64,000 nt of DNA, taken from Streptomyces sp. NRRL F-6131. Its GTDB lineage: Bacteria > Actinomycetota > Actinomycetes > Streptomycetales > Streptomycetaceae. A program made the position numbers and the translations under genes. Below, in pieces: positions 33,822-42,304 of the stretch (the first letter of the stretch is position 1; each line of letters begins with the position of its first letter). The notes beneath the pieces are model-generated. The model saw only the letters and a program-made list of their open reading frames with translations. It searched no databases and had not been told where the DNA came from. The DNA lies in assembly GCA_000719695.1 (NCBI GenBank), contig JOHN01000033.1, positions 1 to 64,000 on the forward strand. Reading direction: 5' to 3'.

Positions 33822-35234
33822 TCAGCGACGGGCCGCCCGCCACTGCTCCCAGGCCGCCAGCCACAGCTGCTCACCCATCCCGTGCTCCTCGCGCTCCCCG
33901 CGCCGCACCTGCTGCCAGGCCCGCTGCGCCGGCAGGCTCGCCACCTCGCTGGCGAACACCGAGTACCGGATCGACTCCTCCACCGCGGCGTCGCCCTCCG
34001 CCGTCCCCACCACCCAGTGGGTCAGCTGGGAGAGCCGCGCGAGCTGCTCGACCATCGCGGTCACCGCCTCGACCGCCTCCGCCCTGGTCTCCGAGGCGAG
34101 GCGGACCTGCTGGCGCACCGCCGCCTCCCAGCGCAGCGCGTCCGCCTCCGCGCGCGCCCCCCGCAGCGGCCGGGGCGGCCGGCCGGAGCGCAGCCTGGCC
34201 TCGACCGCGGCGGCCTCGCTGATGCCGTGCGCGATCACCGCCCGGTGCGCCTCCAGCCCGGTGACCGGAGCGAGCTCGCGCCGCTCCACCGGCAGGCACC
34301 CGCCGCGCCGGACGGCCAGCTCGCGCAGCAGCTCGGTGCGGCCGCGCAGATAGCCCTCGCGGTCCCCGATCCGGGCCAGCTCGACGCCGCCCGGCGGCAC
34401 GCCGCGCCCGCAGACCGTGACGGTCAGCCCGTCCACCCGGAAGCGGCCCGCCCAGACCGGCTCGGCGCCGGTGATCGGGCAGCAGCCGGGCAGCGCCGCG
34501 CCGGACCAGAGGCCGCGCCGGTCCTCGTGCACCTCGACGGCGTGCGCGCGGCCGTCGACGGTGATCCACTCGCGCAGCGCCCTGACCCGGCCGGGGGTGT
34601 CGCCCTCGTCGACGCCGAGCTGCTCGTAGACCCGGTCGCGCTCGTCCTCGACCACGTCCTCCAGCTCGGGCAGCGGCCCGTAGCGGTCGGCGCCGGGCCG
34701 GTGGGTGCGCACGGTGACGTACGGGCCGGCCGGCGAGGTCCAGTCGCCGGAGCCGACCTCGACCCAGCCGGGCACGAACTCCGGACCGCCGAACTCCCGG
34801 CCTCCGGCTGCGGGACCGCGGAACGCGGGAGCGCCGGACCCGGGACCGCCGAACCCGGAAGCGCCGAACCCGGGACCGCCGAACCCGGACCCGAACCCGG
34901 GGCCGCCGGACGTCGCCCGGCCGGCCGGGCCGTGCGGCCCCACCGTGCCGTGCAGCCCCGCGGCGCTGAACAGGCCCTCGCCCGTCCCCCCGCCGCCCGC
35001 GCCGAACGCGACCAGCGCGGCGCCGCCCGGCCCCGGCGCGGTCGTGACGCCGTACAACGGGAAGTCGGCCGCGTCGAGGGTGCGGCGGGCGAGGTCCTCC
35101 TGGGCGGCGAGGAACCCCTCCAGGTCACCGACCCGGCACTCGTCCGGACAGTCCCCCGGGCGGCCGTACGGGTCCACCGTGCCCGCATCGTCCCCGCACC
35201 GGCCGTCCCGACCGCCTCCGCTCGCCCGCGTCAT
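33822..35234 (-). CDS. Conserved-looking protein of unknown function with Gly/Pro/Phe repeats
   Basis: A 470-residue soluble protein that I do not recognise. Residues about 105-150 are a repeat of the type GFGGPGFGASGFGGPGSG, flanked by folded-looking segments: an N-terminal part with several cysteines and Asp/Glu residues (CPDECRVGDLEGFLAAQEDLARRTL) and a long C-terminal helical part (EAVEAVTAMVEQLARLSQLTHWVVG, then QVRRGEREEHGMGEQLWLAAWEQWRAARR). The ATG at 35232-35234 was chosen, but a GTG four codons earlier is in frame and the ribosome site is poor. It stands alone, downstream of phoX but reading the same way. Confidence 0.65.
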   Translation of the reverse strand: MTRASGGGRDGRCGDDAGTVDPYGRPGDCPDECRVGDLEGFLAAQEDLARRTLDAADFPLYGVTTAPGPGGAALVAFGAGGGGTGEGLFSAAGLHGTVGPHGPAGRATSGGPGFGSGFGGPGFGASGFGGPGSGAPAFRGPAAGGREFGGPEFVPGWVEVGSGDWTSPAGPYVTVRTHRPGADRYGPLPELEDVVEDERDRVYEQLGVDEGDTPGRVRALREWITVDGRAHAVEVHEDRRGLWSGAALPGCCPITGAEPVWAGRFRVDGLTVTVCGRGVPPGGVELARIGDREGYLRGRTELLRELAVRRGGCLPVERRELAPVTGLEAHRAVIAHGISEAAAVEARLRSGRPPRPLRGARAEADALRWEAAVRQQVRLASETRAEAVEAVTAMVEQLARLSQLTHWVVGTAEGDAAVEESIRYSVFASEVASLPAQRAWQQVRRGEREEHGMGEQLWLAAWEQWRAARR

Positions 35235-35429
35235 CCCGCGCCGCACCCCCTGCCCTCGCCGTCCTCGCCGTGCCGTAGACCCCGGCAACGATACGTGGCC
35301 CGACCTGCCGGGTCATCAGGCCCGTTGGCCACCGCCCGGATCCGCCGCCGCTCCGGGCGGTCGCGGCCGGCCCCGCCGGACGGCCCCGTCCGGGGCGCCG
35401 CTGTCGGTCCCCCTCCCTACGCTGGCGGC

Positions 35430-35876
35430 ATGACAGCAACCAAGGAGTTCCCGGCCCGGCTCAGCATCGTCACCCTCGGCGTGAGCGACCTCGACCGCAG
35501 CACCCGCTTCTACGAGGCGCTCGGCTGGCACCGCTCCGCCGCCTCCAGCCCGGAGATCGTCTGGTTCCGCACCGCCGACTCGGTGCTCGGCCTCTACCCG
35601 CACGAGGAGCTGGCCGCCGACGCGGGCGTGCCCTCCGTGGGCGAACCGGCCTTCCGCGGCGTCACCCTCGCCGTGAACCTGGAGTCCCCGGCGCTGGTCG
35701 ACGCCGCGATGGAGACGGCGGTGGCGGCCGGCGCCGGGGTGGTCAAACCGCCGGTGCCGACCAGCTGGGGCGGCTACTCCGGCTACTTCGAGGACCCGGA
35801 CGGCCACCTCTGGGAGCTGGCCCACAACCCGTTCTTCCCCTTCACCGAGGACGGCTCGCTCGACCTGCCGCACTGA
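35430..35876 (+). CDS. VOC-superfamily (glyoxalase-like) protein
   Basis: A 148-residue protein with two beta-alpha-beta3 modules of the vicinal oxygen chelate fold: VTLGVSDLDRSTRFYEALGWH at the start and VVKPPVPTSWGGYSGYFEDPDGHLWELAHNP at the end. The Glu in LWELAHNP is a usual metal ligand, whereas the first-module histidine ligand is not obvious. Members include glyoxalases, dioxygenases and antibiotic-binding proteins; the function here is open. It is divergent from the preceding gene and convergent with the next. Confidence 0.85.
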   Translation: MTATKEFPARLSIVTLGVSDLDRSTRFYEALGWHRSAASSPEIVWFRTADSVLGLYPHEELAADAGVPSVGEPAFRGVTLAVNLESPALVDAAMETAVAAGAGVVKPPVPTSWGGYSGYFEDPDGHLWELAHNPFFPFTEDGSLDLPH

Positions 35877-35947
35877 GCGCGGCCGAGCGGGCCGCCCGGC
35901 CGCCCCCGGTGGCTGCGGCGCCGCCTCAGCCCCGCCTCAGCCCTGCC

Positions 35948-37600
35948 TCAGCCCTGCGAGCGCGCCTTGAACGCCGCCTTGCGGGCCTCCTTGGCCACCG
36001 CCCGGTCCGGGTGCAGCTCGCCGACCGCCTCCAGCACGTCCGCCGTGTACGGGTGGTCGACCCGCCACAGCTCAGCGAAGTAGCCCGCCGGCTCGGCCGT
36101 GACCGGCAGCTCGGCGACCAGCTCGCGCAGCTGCTCCGGATCACCACCGGTGTCCAGCAGCTGGGCCGCGAAGGCGTCGACGACCGTCCACAGCGCCGTC
36201 GCCCGGTCCGGCGGCGGCACCTCCGTCGCGCCGAGCGCGACCAGCCAGGCCCGCGCGCCGCCGCCCAGCTCCGGATCGTCCAGCACCTCGCGGACGGCCG
36301 GCTCGGCGGGCGCGCCGAGCTCGGTCAGCGCCGAGTGGCAGAGCATCCGCCGCATCGGGGCGTACGCGTCGTTGCCGCGCGCCGCCGCGAGCAGCTCGCG
36401 CGCCGCCGCCACCGGCTCCCGGCCGGTGAGCCAGACCTTCAGCTCCTCCTCCGGCAGCACGTTGGCGGCCTCGCTGATGCCGCGGAGCAGCTCCGCCGCG
36501 TCGCCCCCGGCCAGGTCGCCGATCAGCGGCGCGTCGTAACCGTCCTCCAGCAGCCACTGCCGGATCGCGTACTGGCCGAGCGGGGTGAGCCGGACCAGGC
36601 CGAACCGGGCCGACTCCTCGTCGTCCAGCTCCGCCGGCTCCGCCTCCGGCCGGGCGGCGCCCGACTCCCGGCCCGCGCCCCGGCCGGCGTCCTCGCCCTC
36701 CTCCTCGTCGAAGAGCTCCGGATCGATCGGCCGGTAGTCCAGCAGACCCAGCTCCGCGAGGTCCCCGAGCATCGGGTCCAGGGCGACCATCACATCGGTG
36801 ATGTCGCCGAGCAGCTCGTCGCTGGGCTCCTCGCCCTCCGGGACCACAAGCAGCGCCGCCAGCACGCCCAGCGGCACCGTCTCGCTGCCCGGCTCGGCGA
36901 AGGCCGTGGTCTCGTACAGCACCTGGAGCGCCTCGTCGAGCAGCTCGGCGGCCTCGTCCCGGGCGTCCTCGACCTCGCCGAGCCCCTCCTCGTCCTCCTC
37001 GGCGTCACCGTCCCCGCCGTCCGCCGGCTCCAGCTCCTGGGAGTCCGCCTCCACCGCCAGCTCACGGACGATCCCGGCGGCGGTCAACCACAGCTCCAGG
37101 ACGGTCTCCGCGTCGCCCTCCTCGGCCGGCTCCAGATCCGGCCCGGGGATCGCGACGTGCTCGCCGGCCGCCGTGGTCCCGATCTCGACGAGGTCCAGGT
37201 CGCAGGCGAGCGACCAGGCCCGCATCGCCTCGACCACCGCCTCCTCCGGCACCTCCCCCTCCTCGGGGGCGAGACCGAGCAGCCGGGCCGCCGGCAGCCG
37301 GTCCGGGCCGGTGAGGTCGCCGAACTCGTCCACCGCGCGGTGCGGGGCCGTCCAGCGGGCCAGCTCCAGCGCCCAGCCGAACATCGGGACGGCCTTCGCC
37401 TGCTCGGCCAGCTCCGACTCGGCCGGCAGCCGCACCGGCGGCACCAGCACCGCCGAGTCGTCCAGATCGTCGTCGTCCAGCCCGTGCTCGGCGAACGCCC
37501 CGTACAGATCCTGCAGCTCCAGGTCGGCGGGCAGCACCGCGCCCTCGCCCGGTGTGCCCGCCGACGAGGTGCCGGCGTTCCTGCGACGTCGTGCGGCCAT
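35948..37600 (-). CDS. Large acidic protein of unknown function
   Basis: A 550-residue, strongly acidic soluble protein with no recognised domain. It has Asp/Glu runs (LDDDDLDDS, GDGDAEEDEEGLGEVEDARDEA, LFDEEEGED) separating helical segments. The C-terminal half (LTPLGQYAIRQWLLEDGY, then pairs of helices with conserved-looking Ala/Leu pattern) reads like HEAT-type helical repeats after a winged-helix-like segment. Codon usage fits the neighbours. Three copies of GCCTCAGCCC lie just beyond its stop. ATG at 37598-37600 begins with a basic MAARRRR stretch. Confidence 0.7.
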   Translation of the reverse strand: MAARRRRNAGTSSAGTPGEGAVLPADLELQDLYGAFAEHGLDDDDLDDSAVLVPPVRLPAESELAEQAKAVPMFGWALELARWTAPHRAVDEFGDLTGPDRLPAARLLGLAPEEGEVPEEAVVEAMRAWSLACDLDLVEIGTTAAGEHVAIPGPDLEPAEEGDAETVLELWLTAAGIVRELAVEADSQELEPADGGDGDAEEDEEGLGEVEDARDEAAELLDEALQVLYETTAFAEPGSETVPLGVLAALLVVPEGEEPSDELLGDITDVMVALDPMLGDLAELGLLDYRPIDPELFDEEEGEDAGRGAGRESGAARPEAEPAELDDEESARFGLVRLTPLGQYAIRQWLLEDGYDAPLIGDLAGGDAAELLRGISEAANVLPEEELKVWLTGREPVAAARELLAAARGNDAYAPMRRMLCHSALTELGAPAEPAVREVLDDPELGGGARAWLVALGATEVPPPDRATALWTVVDAFAAQLLDTGGDPEQLRELVAELPVTAEPAGYFAELWRVDHPYTADVLEAVGELHPDRAVAKEARKAAFKARSQG

Positions 37601-37930
37601 CGTTGCGCGTTCTCCCTACGCCGAGCGGTCAGCGGGGCCGCGGCCGCGGAGATCAGCTCCGCGTACCGGCCCACTACCTCAGCGTATAGGCCGGGCACCC
37701 CCGATGCCCGGCCTCCAGGGGCGCGCGCCGCGAGCGTGCGCCCACCCCTTATCCTTCGAAGTCGGTACCGCGCACCACCCCGCGCGCGCCGACGGGCAAC
37801 GTAGCCCCCTCTCAGCTCACCTGCTCCACCAGGGAGCCCGCACCGAGGCCACCACCACAGCGCCGCCAGGACGGGCGCGCCGGCACACCCCGCCGACCCC
37901 GGTGGTGCCCGGCCACAGGAGACCCCTGCC
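37601..37930. other. 330-base divergent intergenic region
   Basis: Between the acidic protein and the MFS transporter, a hairpin with 9-bp arms (GGCCGGGCA, 37689-37713) is visible. No gene or recognised operator was found. It must hold both promoters. Confidence 0.5.
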
Positions 37931-39262
37931 ATGGCGGACCTCTCCCCCGCCGGCTCCGGCCTGCGCACCGCGCAGCTCGACGGACGCCGACTGTCGGAGG
38001 CCCTGCTTCCCCTGGAGCTGGCGCCGCGCGCCCAGCTCCGGCTCGCCGCGATCAGCCGCTGGAACGCGCTGCGCGGTGTCCGCGTCGGCCTCGTCGGCCT
38101 CGCCCTGCTCTTCATGCTGATCGGCGCCAACCTGGCCACACCGATCTACTCGCTGCTGCAACAGCAGCTGCACCTCACCGCGCTCGACACCACGATCCTC
38201 TTCGCGATCTACGTGTTCGCGCTGGTCCCGGTGCTGGCCGTGGTCGGCCACTGGTCCGACCACCTCGGACGACGCGCCCTGATCCTCCCCGCCGTCGCGC
38301 TGGCCGCCGTCGGCGACGTCGTGTTCGCCACCTCCGGCAGCTTCTGGCAGCTCGCCGCCGGCCGCGCCGTCCAGGGCATCGCCGTCGGCCTGTCCACCGG
38401 CGCCGCCGGGGCCGCGCTGGGCGACCTGCTGCCCGACCGCCCCACCCTGGCCGCCAAGCTCACCCTGGCCTGTTCCGCCGGCGGCGTCGCGCTCGGCCCG
38501 ATGATCGGCGCCCTGCTCGCCGGCGGCCCCGACCCGCTGCTGACGCCGTTCCTGCTGCACGCCATCGCCCTGCTGGCGCTCTGCGTGCCGCTGGCCCTGG
38601 TCCACCCCCGGATGCCCGGCCGCAACCGCCCGCCGGCCTCCCCGCCCCGGATCACCACCCCGGCCCACCTCCGGCCGCAGCGCCTGCGACTGCCCCGCAC
38701 CGGCCGCCGCGAGTTCCTGCAGGCCGCCATGGCCGGGTTCATCTCCTACGCGGTCTTCGGCGTCTACCTCAGCCTGGCCCCGGCCTTCGCCGCCAAGCTG
38801 CTGCACACCGACTCCAAGCTGATCGGCGCCGTGGTCGCGGCCCTGCTGCTCGGCTCCTCGGCCGTCGCCCAGCTGCTCGTCCCGCCGACCGCCGACCGCC
38901 TGGTCATCGCCCTCGGCATGACCGGCCTGGCCACCGGCCTCGGCCTGGTGGTCACCGCCCAGTACACCGGCACCCCGGCCCTGCTCTTCATCGGCAGCGT
39001 CCTCGGCGGCGCCTGCCAGGGCATCGCCTTCCGCTCCCTCTTCACCACCGCCGTCGCCGCGATGAACCCCGAACGCCGGGGCTCCGAGCTCTCCTCCCTC
39101 TGGGTCATCGTCTACCTCGGCTCCTCCCTCCCCATCGTCGCCGTCGGCGCCCTCGTCCAGGCCTACGGCCTCCTCCCCGCCGTCAGCGGCTTCACCGTCC
39201 TCGCCGCCACCCTCTGCGCGGCCCTGGCCCTCGCCGTGGCCCGCAAGCCCAAGTCGGCCTGA
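37931..39262 (+). CDS. MFS transporter
   Basis: A 443-residue major facilitator with about 12 membrane helices. The conserved loop 2-3 signature is GHWSDHLGRRALI, and the central cytoplasmic loop is Pro/Arg-rich (residues about 235-265). The N-terminus has about 45 non-membrane residues before the first helix, longer than average. CACAGGAG precedes the ATG. The substrate is unknown; drug-efflux-type members share this layout. A strong hairpin ends the transcript, and the accessory island begins right after it. Confidence 0.92.
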   Translation: MADLSPAGSGLRTAQLDGRRLSEALLPLELAPRAQLRLAAISRWNALRGVRVGLVGLALLFMLIGANLATPIYSLLQQQLHLTALDTTILFAIYVFALVPVLAVVGHWSDHLGRRALILPAVALAAVGDVVFATSGSFWQLAAGRAVQGIAVGLSTGAAGAALGDLLPDRPTLAAKLTLACSAGGVALGPMIGALLAGGPDPLLTPFLLHAIALLALCVPLALVHPRMPGRNRPPASPPRITTPAHLRPQRLRLPRTGRREFLQAAMAGFISYAVFGVYLSLAPAFAAKLLHTDSKLIGAVVAALLLGSSAVAQLLVPPTADRLVIALGMTGLATGLGLVVTAQYTGTPALLFIGSVLGGACQGIAFRSLFTTAVAAMNPERRGSELSSLWVIVYLGSSLPIVAVGALVQAYGLLPAVSGFTVLAATLCAALALAVARKPKSA

Positions 39263-39269
39263 CATCCAC

Positions 39270-39317
39270 GAACGCCGCTGCCCGGGACTTCTTCGGAAGC
39301 CCCGGGCAGCGGCGTTC
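39270..39317. terminator. Strong terminator hairpin after the MFS gene
   Basis: A perfect 17-bp stem (GAACGCCGCTGCCCGGG) with a 14-base loop begins 7 bases after the MFS stop codon. Confidence 0.85.
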
Positions 39318-39384
39318 CCGCACCTCAGCCGCATGCCGGGTGAACACCCGCGCATCATCCGCTTCGTTGGGAGGTTCCACCGCG

Positions 39385-39431
39385 TTCCCCACCGTCCACC
39401 CCCCACCCACCTTCCGGCGGGTGCCCACCCC
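39385..39431 (+). repeat. Left copy of a ~47-bp inverted repeat bounding an accessory island
   Basis: The stretch starting GTTCCCCACCGTCCACCCCC and ending CGGGTGCCCACCCC recurs in reverse complement at 46891-46938 with only about three differences. Weaker similarity continues outward (AGGTTC-ACC). No gene is encoded here. The 39263-39609 gap holds this repeat and two hairpins only. Confidence 0.85.
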
Positions 39432-39447
39432 GGGCCTTCACCGCGCA

Positions 39448-39474
39448 CCACCCGGAACGGACCGTTCCGGGTGG
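39448..39474. terminator. Perfect 27-base palindromic hairpin
   Basis: Arms CCACCCGGAACGG and CCGTTCCGGGTGG flank a single central base, immediately inside the left island repeat. It is a likely terminator for the leftward regulatory arm. Confidence 0.6.
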
Positions 39475-39609
39475 CGGCTCTTCGGCGCTCCCCTCAGCCT
39501 CGTTCGGCTCGCCGAACAATGTTCCGCCCGACTTCCGGACGCAGTTGGGGCTGATAGCGGTGCCGATGAGGACAGTAGCGCTACGGACAGCCACCCGTAG
39601 AGCTACCCG

Positions 39610-39940
39610 TCAGGCATTGAGCTCACGGTTCAAGTACATCTGCACCGGCTCGAAGAACCCGTACGGTACGTACTCGGGAATCACAGTCAGAGCCACCCAT
39701 TCGATAGCGTCCAGTTCGTCCGTGTCCACCACCCCGGCGGTACCACCGACGGCCTCGCAGGTCGTGTACGACATCAACCGACCAGTCTTCGGATGCACCC
39801 GCTCGCCCAAGAGCTTGACGGCGGCCACACCCAGTCCGGTCTCCTCCACGGTCTCGCGCACGACCGCCTCCTCGGGCGACCGACCCTCTGGGGTCACGAT
39901 CGCGGCAGCGACCTGGCGGCCCGCCCGAAGGCGGGAGCAT
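39610..39940 (-). pseudogene. Degraded NUDIX hydrolase gene
   Basis: One frame retains most of a NUDIX domain: QVAAAIVTPEGR joined directly to SPEEAVVRETVEETGL, then SYTTCEAVGGTAG and DELDAIEWVAL to the stop at 39610. The strand and the glycine-loop half of the Nudix box that normally lie between the first two pieces (about 20-25 residues, including the first Glu of the box) are missing. The only ATG with a good ribosome site (39938-39940, after GAGGGAG) is in a different frame. Both facts point to an internal deletion with loss of function. It is the last gene of the leftward arm. Confidence 0.6.
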
Positions 39941-39943
39941 CGG

Positions 39944-40495
39944 TTACTCCCTCGCCGCTGCTGAGGCGGCCACGGGGCGGAGCAGGTCGAGGACGTGGGT
40001 CCAGTTGTACTTGCCGCGGCCCCCGCCGGCCTTGGGCTTGTGGGGGACGTAGTCACCGATCAGGACGCCCATCGACCGGAGCCGGGCCAGGCTCTCCCCG
40101 TACGCGGGGTGCGCAGCTTGGGCGGAGTTGACGTAGGGCTGGACGGCCACCGGGATGCCGAGGCCGTACGCCTCGCAGAGGATGCCGAGCGCGAGGGTGT
40201 CCGAGATGCCGGCGGCCCACTTGTTGATGGTGTTGAAGGTGGCCGGGGCCACGGCGATCGCGTCGGCCGGGGGCAGCGGCTGGGGGATGCTCGGCGTGCG
40301 CCAGGCGGAGCGGATCGGGTAGCCGGTCTGGGCCTCGATGGCTGCCTGGTCTATGAATCCGAGCCCGTTCGGGGTCGCGATCACGCCGACTCCCCAGCCC
40401 TCGGCATAGGCAGCGGTGATCAGTTCGCTCACTCCGTCGGCGATGCCCGACGCGCAGACGACGACGTAGAGGAACGGCTCGCGGTGCTCGGTCAA
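39944..40495 (-). CDS. HFCD-family flavoprotein
   Basis: A 183-residue flavoprotein of the homo-oligomeric FMN-containing cysteine decarboxylase family (CoaC/LanD fold). The pattern VVVCASGIADG, DAIAVAPATFNTINKWAAGISDTLALG and PVAVQPYVN corresponds to the FMN-binding loops, with N-K-W-A and the PxxN motif near the active site. True CoaBC has a second domain, which is absent here. Its ATG overlaps the stop of the XRE gene (ATGA), so the two are translationally coupled. XRE regulator plus flavoprotein pairs are common in streptomycete accessory loci; the substrate is unknown. Confidence 0.82.
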   Translation of the reverse strand: MTEHREPFLYVVVCASGIADGVSELITAAYAEGWGVGVIATPNGLGFIDQAAIEAQTGYPIRSAWRTPSIPQPLPPADAIAVAPATFNTINKWAAGISDTLALGILCEAYGLGIPVAVQPYVNSAQAAHPAYGESLARLRSMGVLIGDYVPHKPKAGGGRGKYNWTHVLDLLRPVAASAAARE

Positions 40496-41766
40496 ACCTG
40501 GACTCCCAACTCCTGGCAGAAACGGCGAAGCTCCGGGATGGCACCGCGCCGGTCGCGAGCGGCCATGTCACCGGCCAGCTCCAGCACGCTGGGCCGTCGA
40601 CGGATGTCCTCCGAGGCACAGCTCTCCGCGATCCTGAGCGCTTTGTATCCCTCGGCCAGTCTGCCCTGCTGGCTGTAGGCCCGTGCAGCCTCCACCCACA
40701 GTGCTGCCCGGCGCTCCGGGACCGGGATGCGCCTGCGCATCAGGGGCTGGGCCGCTTCCAGCGCCGTTCCCGCGTCGCCCAGGACGACCGAGGCGCTCAC
40801 CGAGTGGAGTGCGACGTTGGTCGGACTGAAGTTCGCCCAGGCTTCTGGGCTGTCGAGGTCGACGTAGCGCGCGACATCCTGGGCCTCGGTGAGGAACTCG
40901 GCGGTCGTGGCGCGGTCGCCGCCGGCGCTTGCGGCCGTGACCCCGCGAAGGAGCATGAGCCCCAGCGCGGCGAGGTACTCGGGCGGGCGCCGGTCGTAGC
41001 TGCCGGAGAGTTGGTCGGCGGTGTGTCGAATGAGGGTGACGGCGGGCACGGTGTGCCGGTCGCGCGCGAGGACGTGCGCCTGGACGCGGACGCTGGAGGC
41101 CATCACGACGGGGTCGGCGCTCCGTTCGGCCTCGGCCATGGCACGGCCGACCGCCAGCCAGGCGTTGCCGTGGTCGCCGAGCTTGAGCAGCAGACTGACC
41201 GCGGTCTGGTACGCCGTCGCGAGGAGGCCGGACAGGACCTGATCGCCGCCGCGGGAGGCGTCCTGGGCCTGGCGAAGGTCGGAGATCAGCGACGGCAGCG
41301 CGCCTTCGAGTTCGGCGTACCGGCAGGTGTAGAAGAGCTTCCGGGCCTGGGAGAGCCGGGCCGCGAGTGCGGCCTGCGGTTGTGGCGCGTGCTCGGCCGG
41401 AAGAGGTCCAGGCAGCAGCGCCTGGACCAGCTCTATCCCCACGCGGGGACGGGGCGTCGGGGTCGCGAGCGCGGCGACGCTCGCGGCCAGGAAGTTGCGA
41501 CGGTGCATGTCATCCGTCCTGCTGTCCGCACTGGTATGGGAGGACAGGCCGAGGCTTCCCAGCGGGATGTCGAGCACGGCTGCGACAGCGCGCAGGACGT
41601 CGATGTCCTGCGTCCCCTTGCCGCTCTCCAACCGGCTGATCTTCGACTGGTGGTAGCCCAGTTCGGTGGCCACGTCCGTCTGCGACCGGCCGCTCAACAC
41701 TCGCGCGCCGCGGATCACCTCACCGATCCCACCCGCAGCGGAGTGTCCTTTGGCCGTCCGCGACAT
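40492..41766 (-). CDS. XRE-family regulator with tetratricopeptide-like domain
   Basis: A 424-residue regulator. Residues 15-70 hold an XRE helix-turn-helix (GEVIRGARVLSGRSQTDVAT, then LGYHQSKISRLESGKG). The remainder, from the MHRRNFL segment near residue 85, is a long array of helix pairs (for example LLATAYQTAVSLLLKLGDHG and ALWVEAARAYSQQGRLAEGY) like tetratricopeptide sensor regions. ATG at 41764-41766 has AGGAGAAG upstream. It is divergent from the six-gene operon, with a pair of 9-bp direct repeats between them as the likely operator, and is presumably the local switch of the island. Confidence 0.85.
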   Translation of the reverse strand: MSRTAKGHSAAGGIGEVIRGARVLSGRSQTDVATELGYHQSKISRLESGKGTQDIDVLRAVAAVLDIPLGSLGLSSHTSADSRTDDMHRRNFLAASVAALATPTPRPRVGIELVQALLPGPLPAEHAPQPQAALAARLSQARKLFYTCRYAELEGALPSLISDLRQAQDASRGGDQVLSGLLATAYQTAVSLLLKLGDHGNAWLAVGRAMAEAERSADPVVMASSVRVQAHVLARDRHTVPAVTLIRHTADQLSGSYDRRPPEYLAALGLMLLRGVTAASAGGDRATTAEFLTEAQDVARYVDLDSPEAWANFSPTNVALHSVSASVVLGDAGTALEAAQPLMRRRIPVPERRAALWVEAARAYSQQGRLAEGYKALRIAESCASEDIRRRPSVLELAGDMAARDRRGAIPELRRFCQELGVQV

Positions 41767-41830
41767 GGCTTCTCCTGCCAATGCTGATCCTGCCCTGGCG
41801 AGCCGAGCGTAGCCGCACCAGGACAACCCG

Positions 41831-41859
41831 TCATGCACGATCTGCATGGATCATGCACG
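41831..41859. promoter_or_regulatory. Direct-repeat operator-like element between the divergent island operons
   Basis: TCATGCACG occurs at 41831 and again at 41851, exactly 20 bp (two helical turns) apart. An inverted pair ATGCA...TGCAT lies between. It sits 65 bases before the XRE gene start and is the best candidate site for that regulator. Confidence 0.6.
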
Positions 41860-42019
41860 CGGAGCCCATGCCCTAACCGTGGTGCATCGAGATGGAGTTG
41901 TCTGGTCGTCAGCAGCTCGACCACCCTCGCAGCTTGCGGTTCCCCGCTCCCGCATGGCCGAGGCCCATCTACGGTCTCTCGCATGCGCGGCTCTACCCAG
42001 TGGCTAAGGAGAAGCGCCG

Positions 42020-42304
42020 ATGACCCTCCGCTCGGACGCACAGAGAGGTGGCGCCATGCACCAGCGGGACGCGGATGCGGTGACCGCGCCTCTCGCTTTG
42101 GAGGACGGTCGGGCGTCGAACACAACCGCGAGCCCCTCAGATCGCGCCGCTGAGCGTCGCGAGCGCCTCGCCACCGCCAGCACCCACGCCCGAGAGATCC
42201 TCGACCGCCACCAGTTCGAGGCCGGCCGGTGCAGCGACGGCCGCGGCCCCTGGCCGTGCAACAGCGTTGTCGACGCGGTCCAAGCCTGCGATGGTGACCA
42301 GTGA
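42020..42304 (+). CDS. Small hypothetical protein, first gene of the island operon
   Basis: A 94-residue protein with no recognised domain. It is polar, Arg/Asp/Ala-rich and probably helical in the middle (RAAERRERLATASTHAREILDRHQF), with two cysteines near the end (GRCSDGRGPWPCNSVVD). AAGGAG precedes the ATG at good spacing, and the stop overlaps the GTG of the next gene, so it is probably really translated. Small partners of this kind often accompany XRE regulators and HATPase proteins in Streptomyces. Confidence 0.6.
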   Translation: MTLRSDAQRGGAMHQRDADAVTAPLALEDGRASNTTASPSDRAAERRERLATASTHAREILDRHQFEAGRCSDGRGPWPCNSVVDAVQACDGDQ

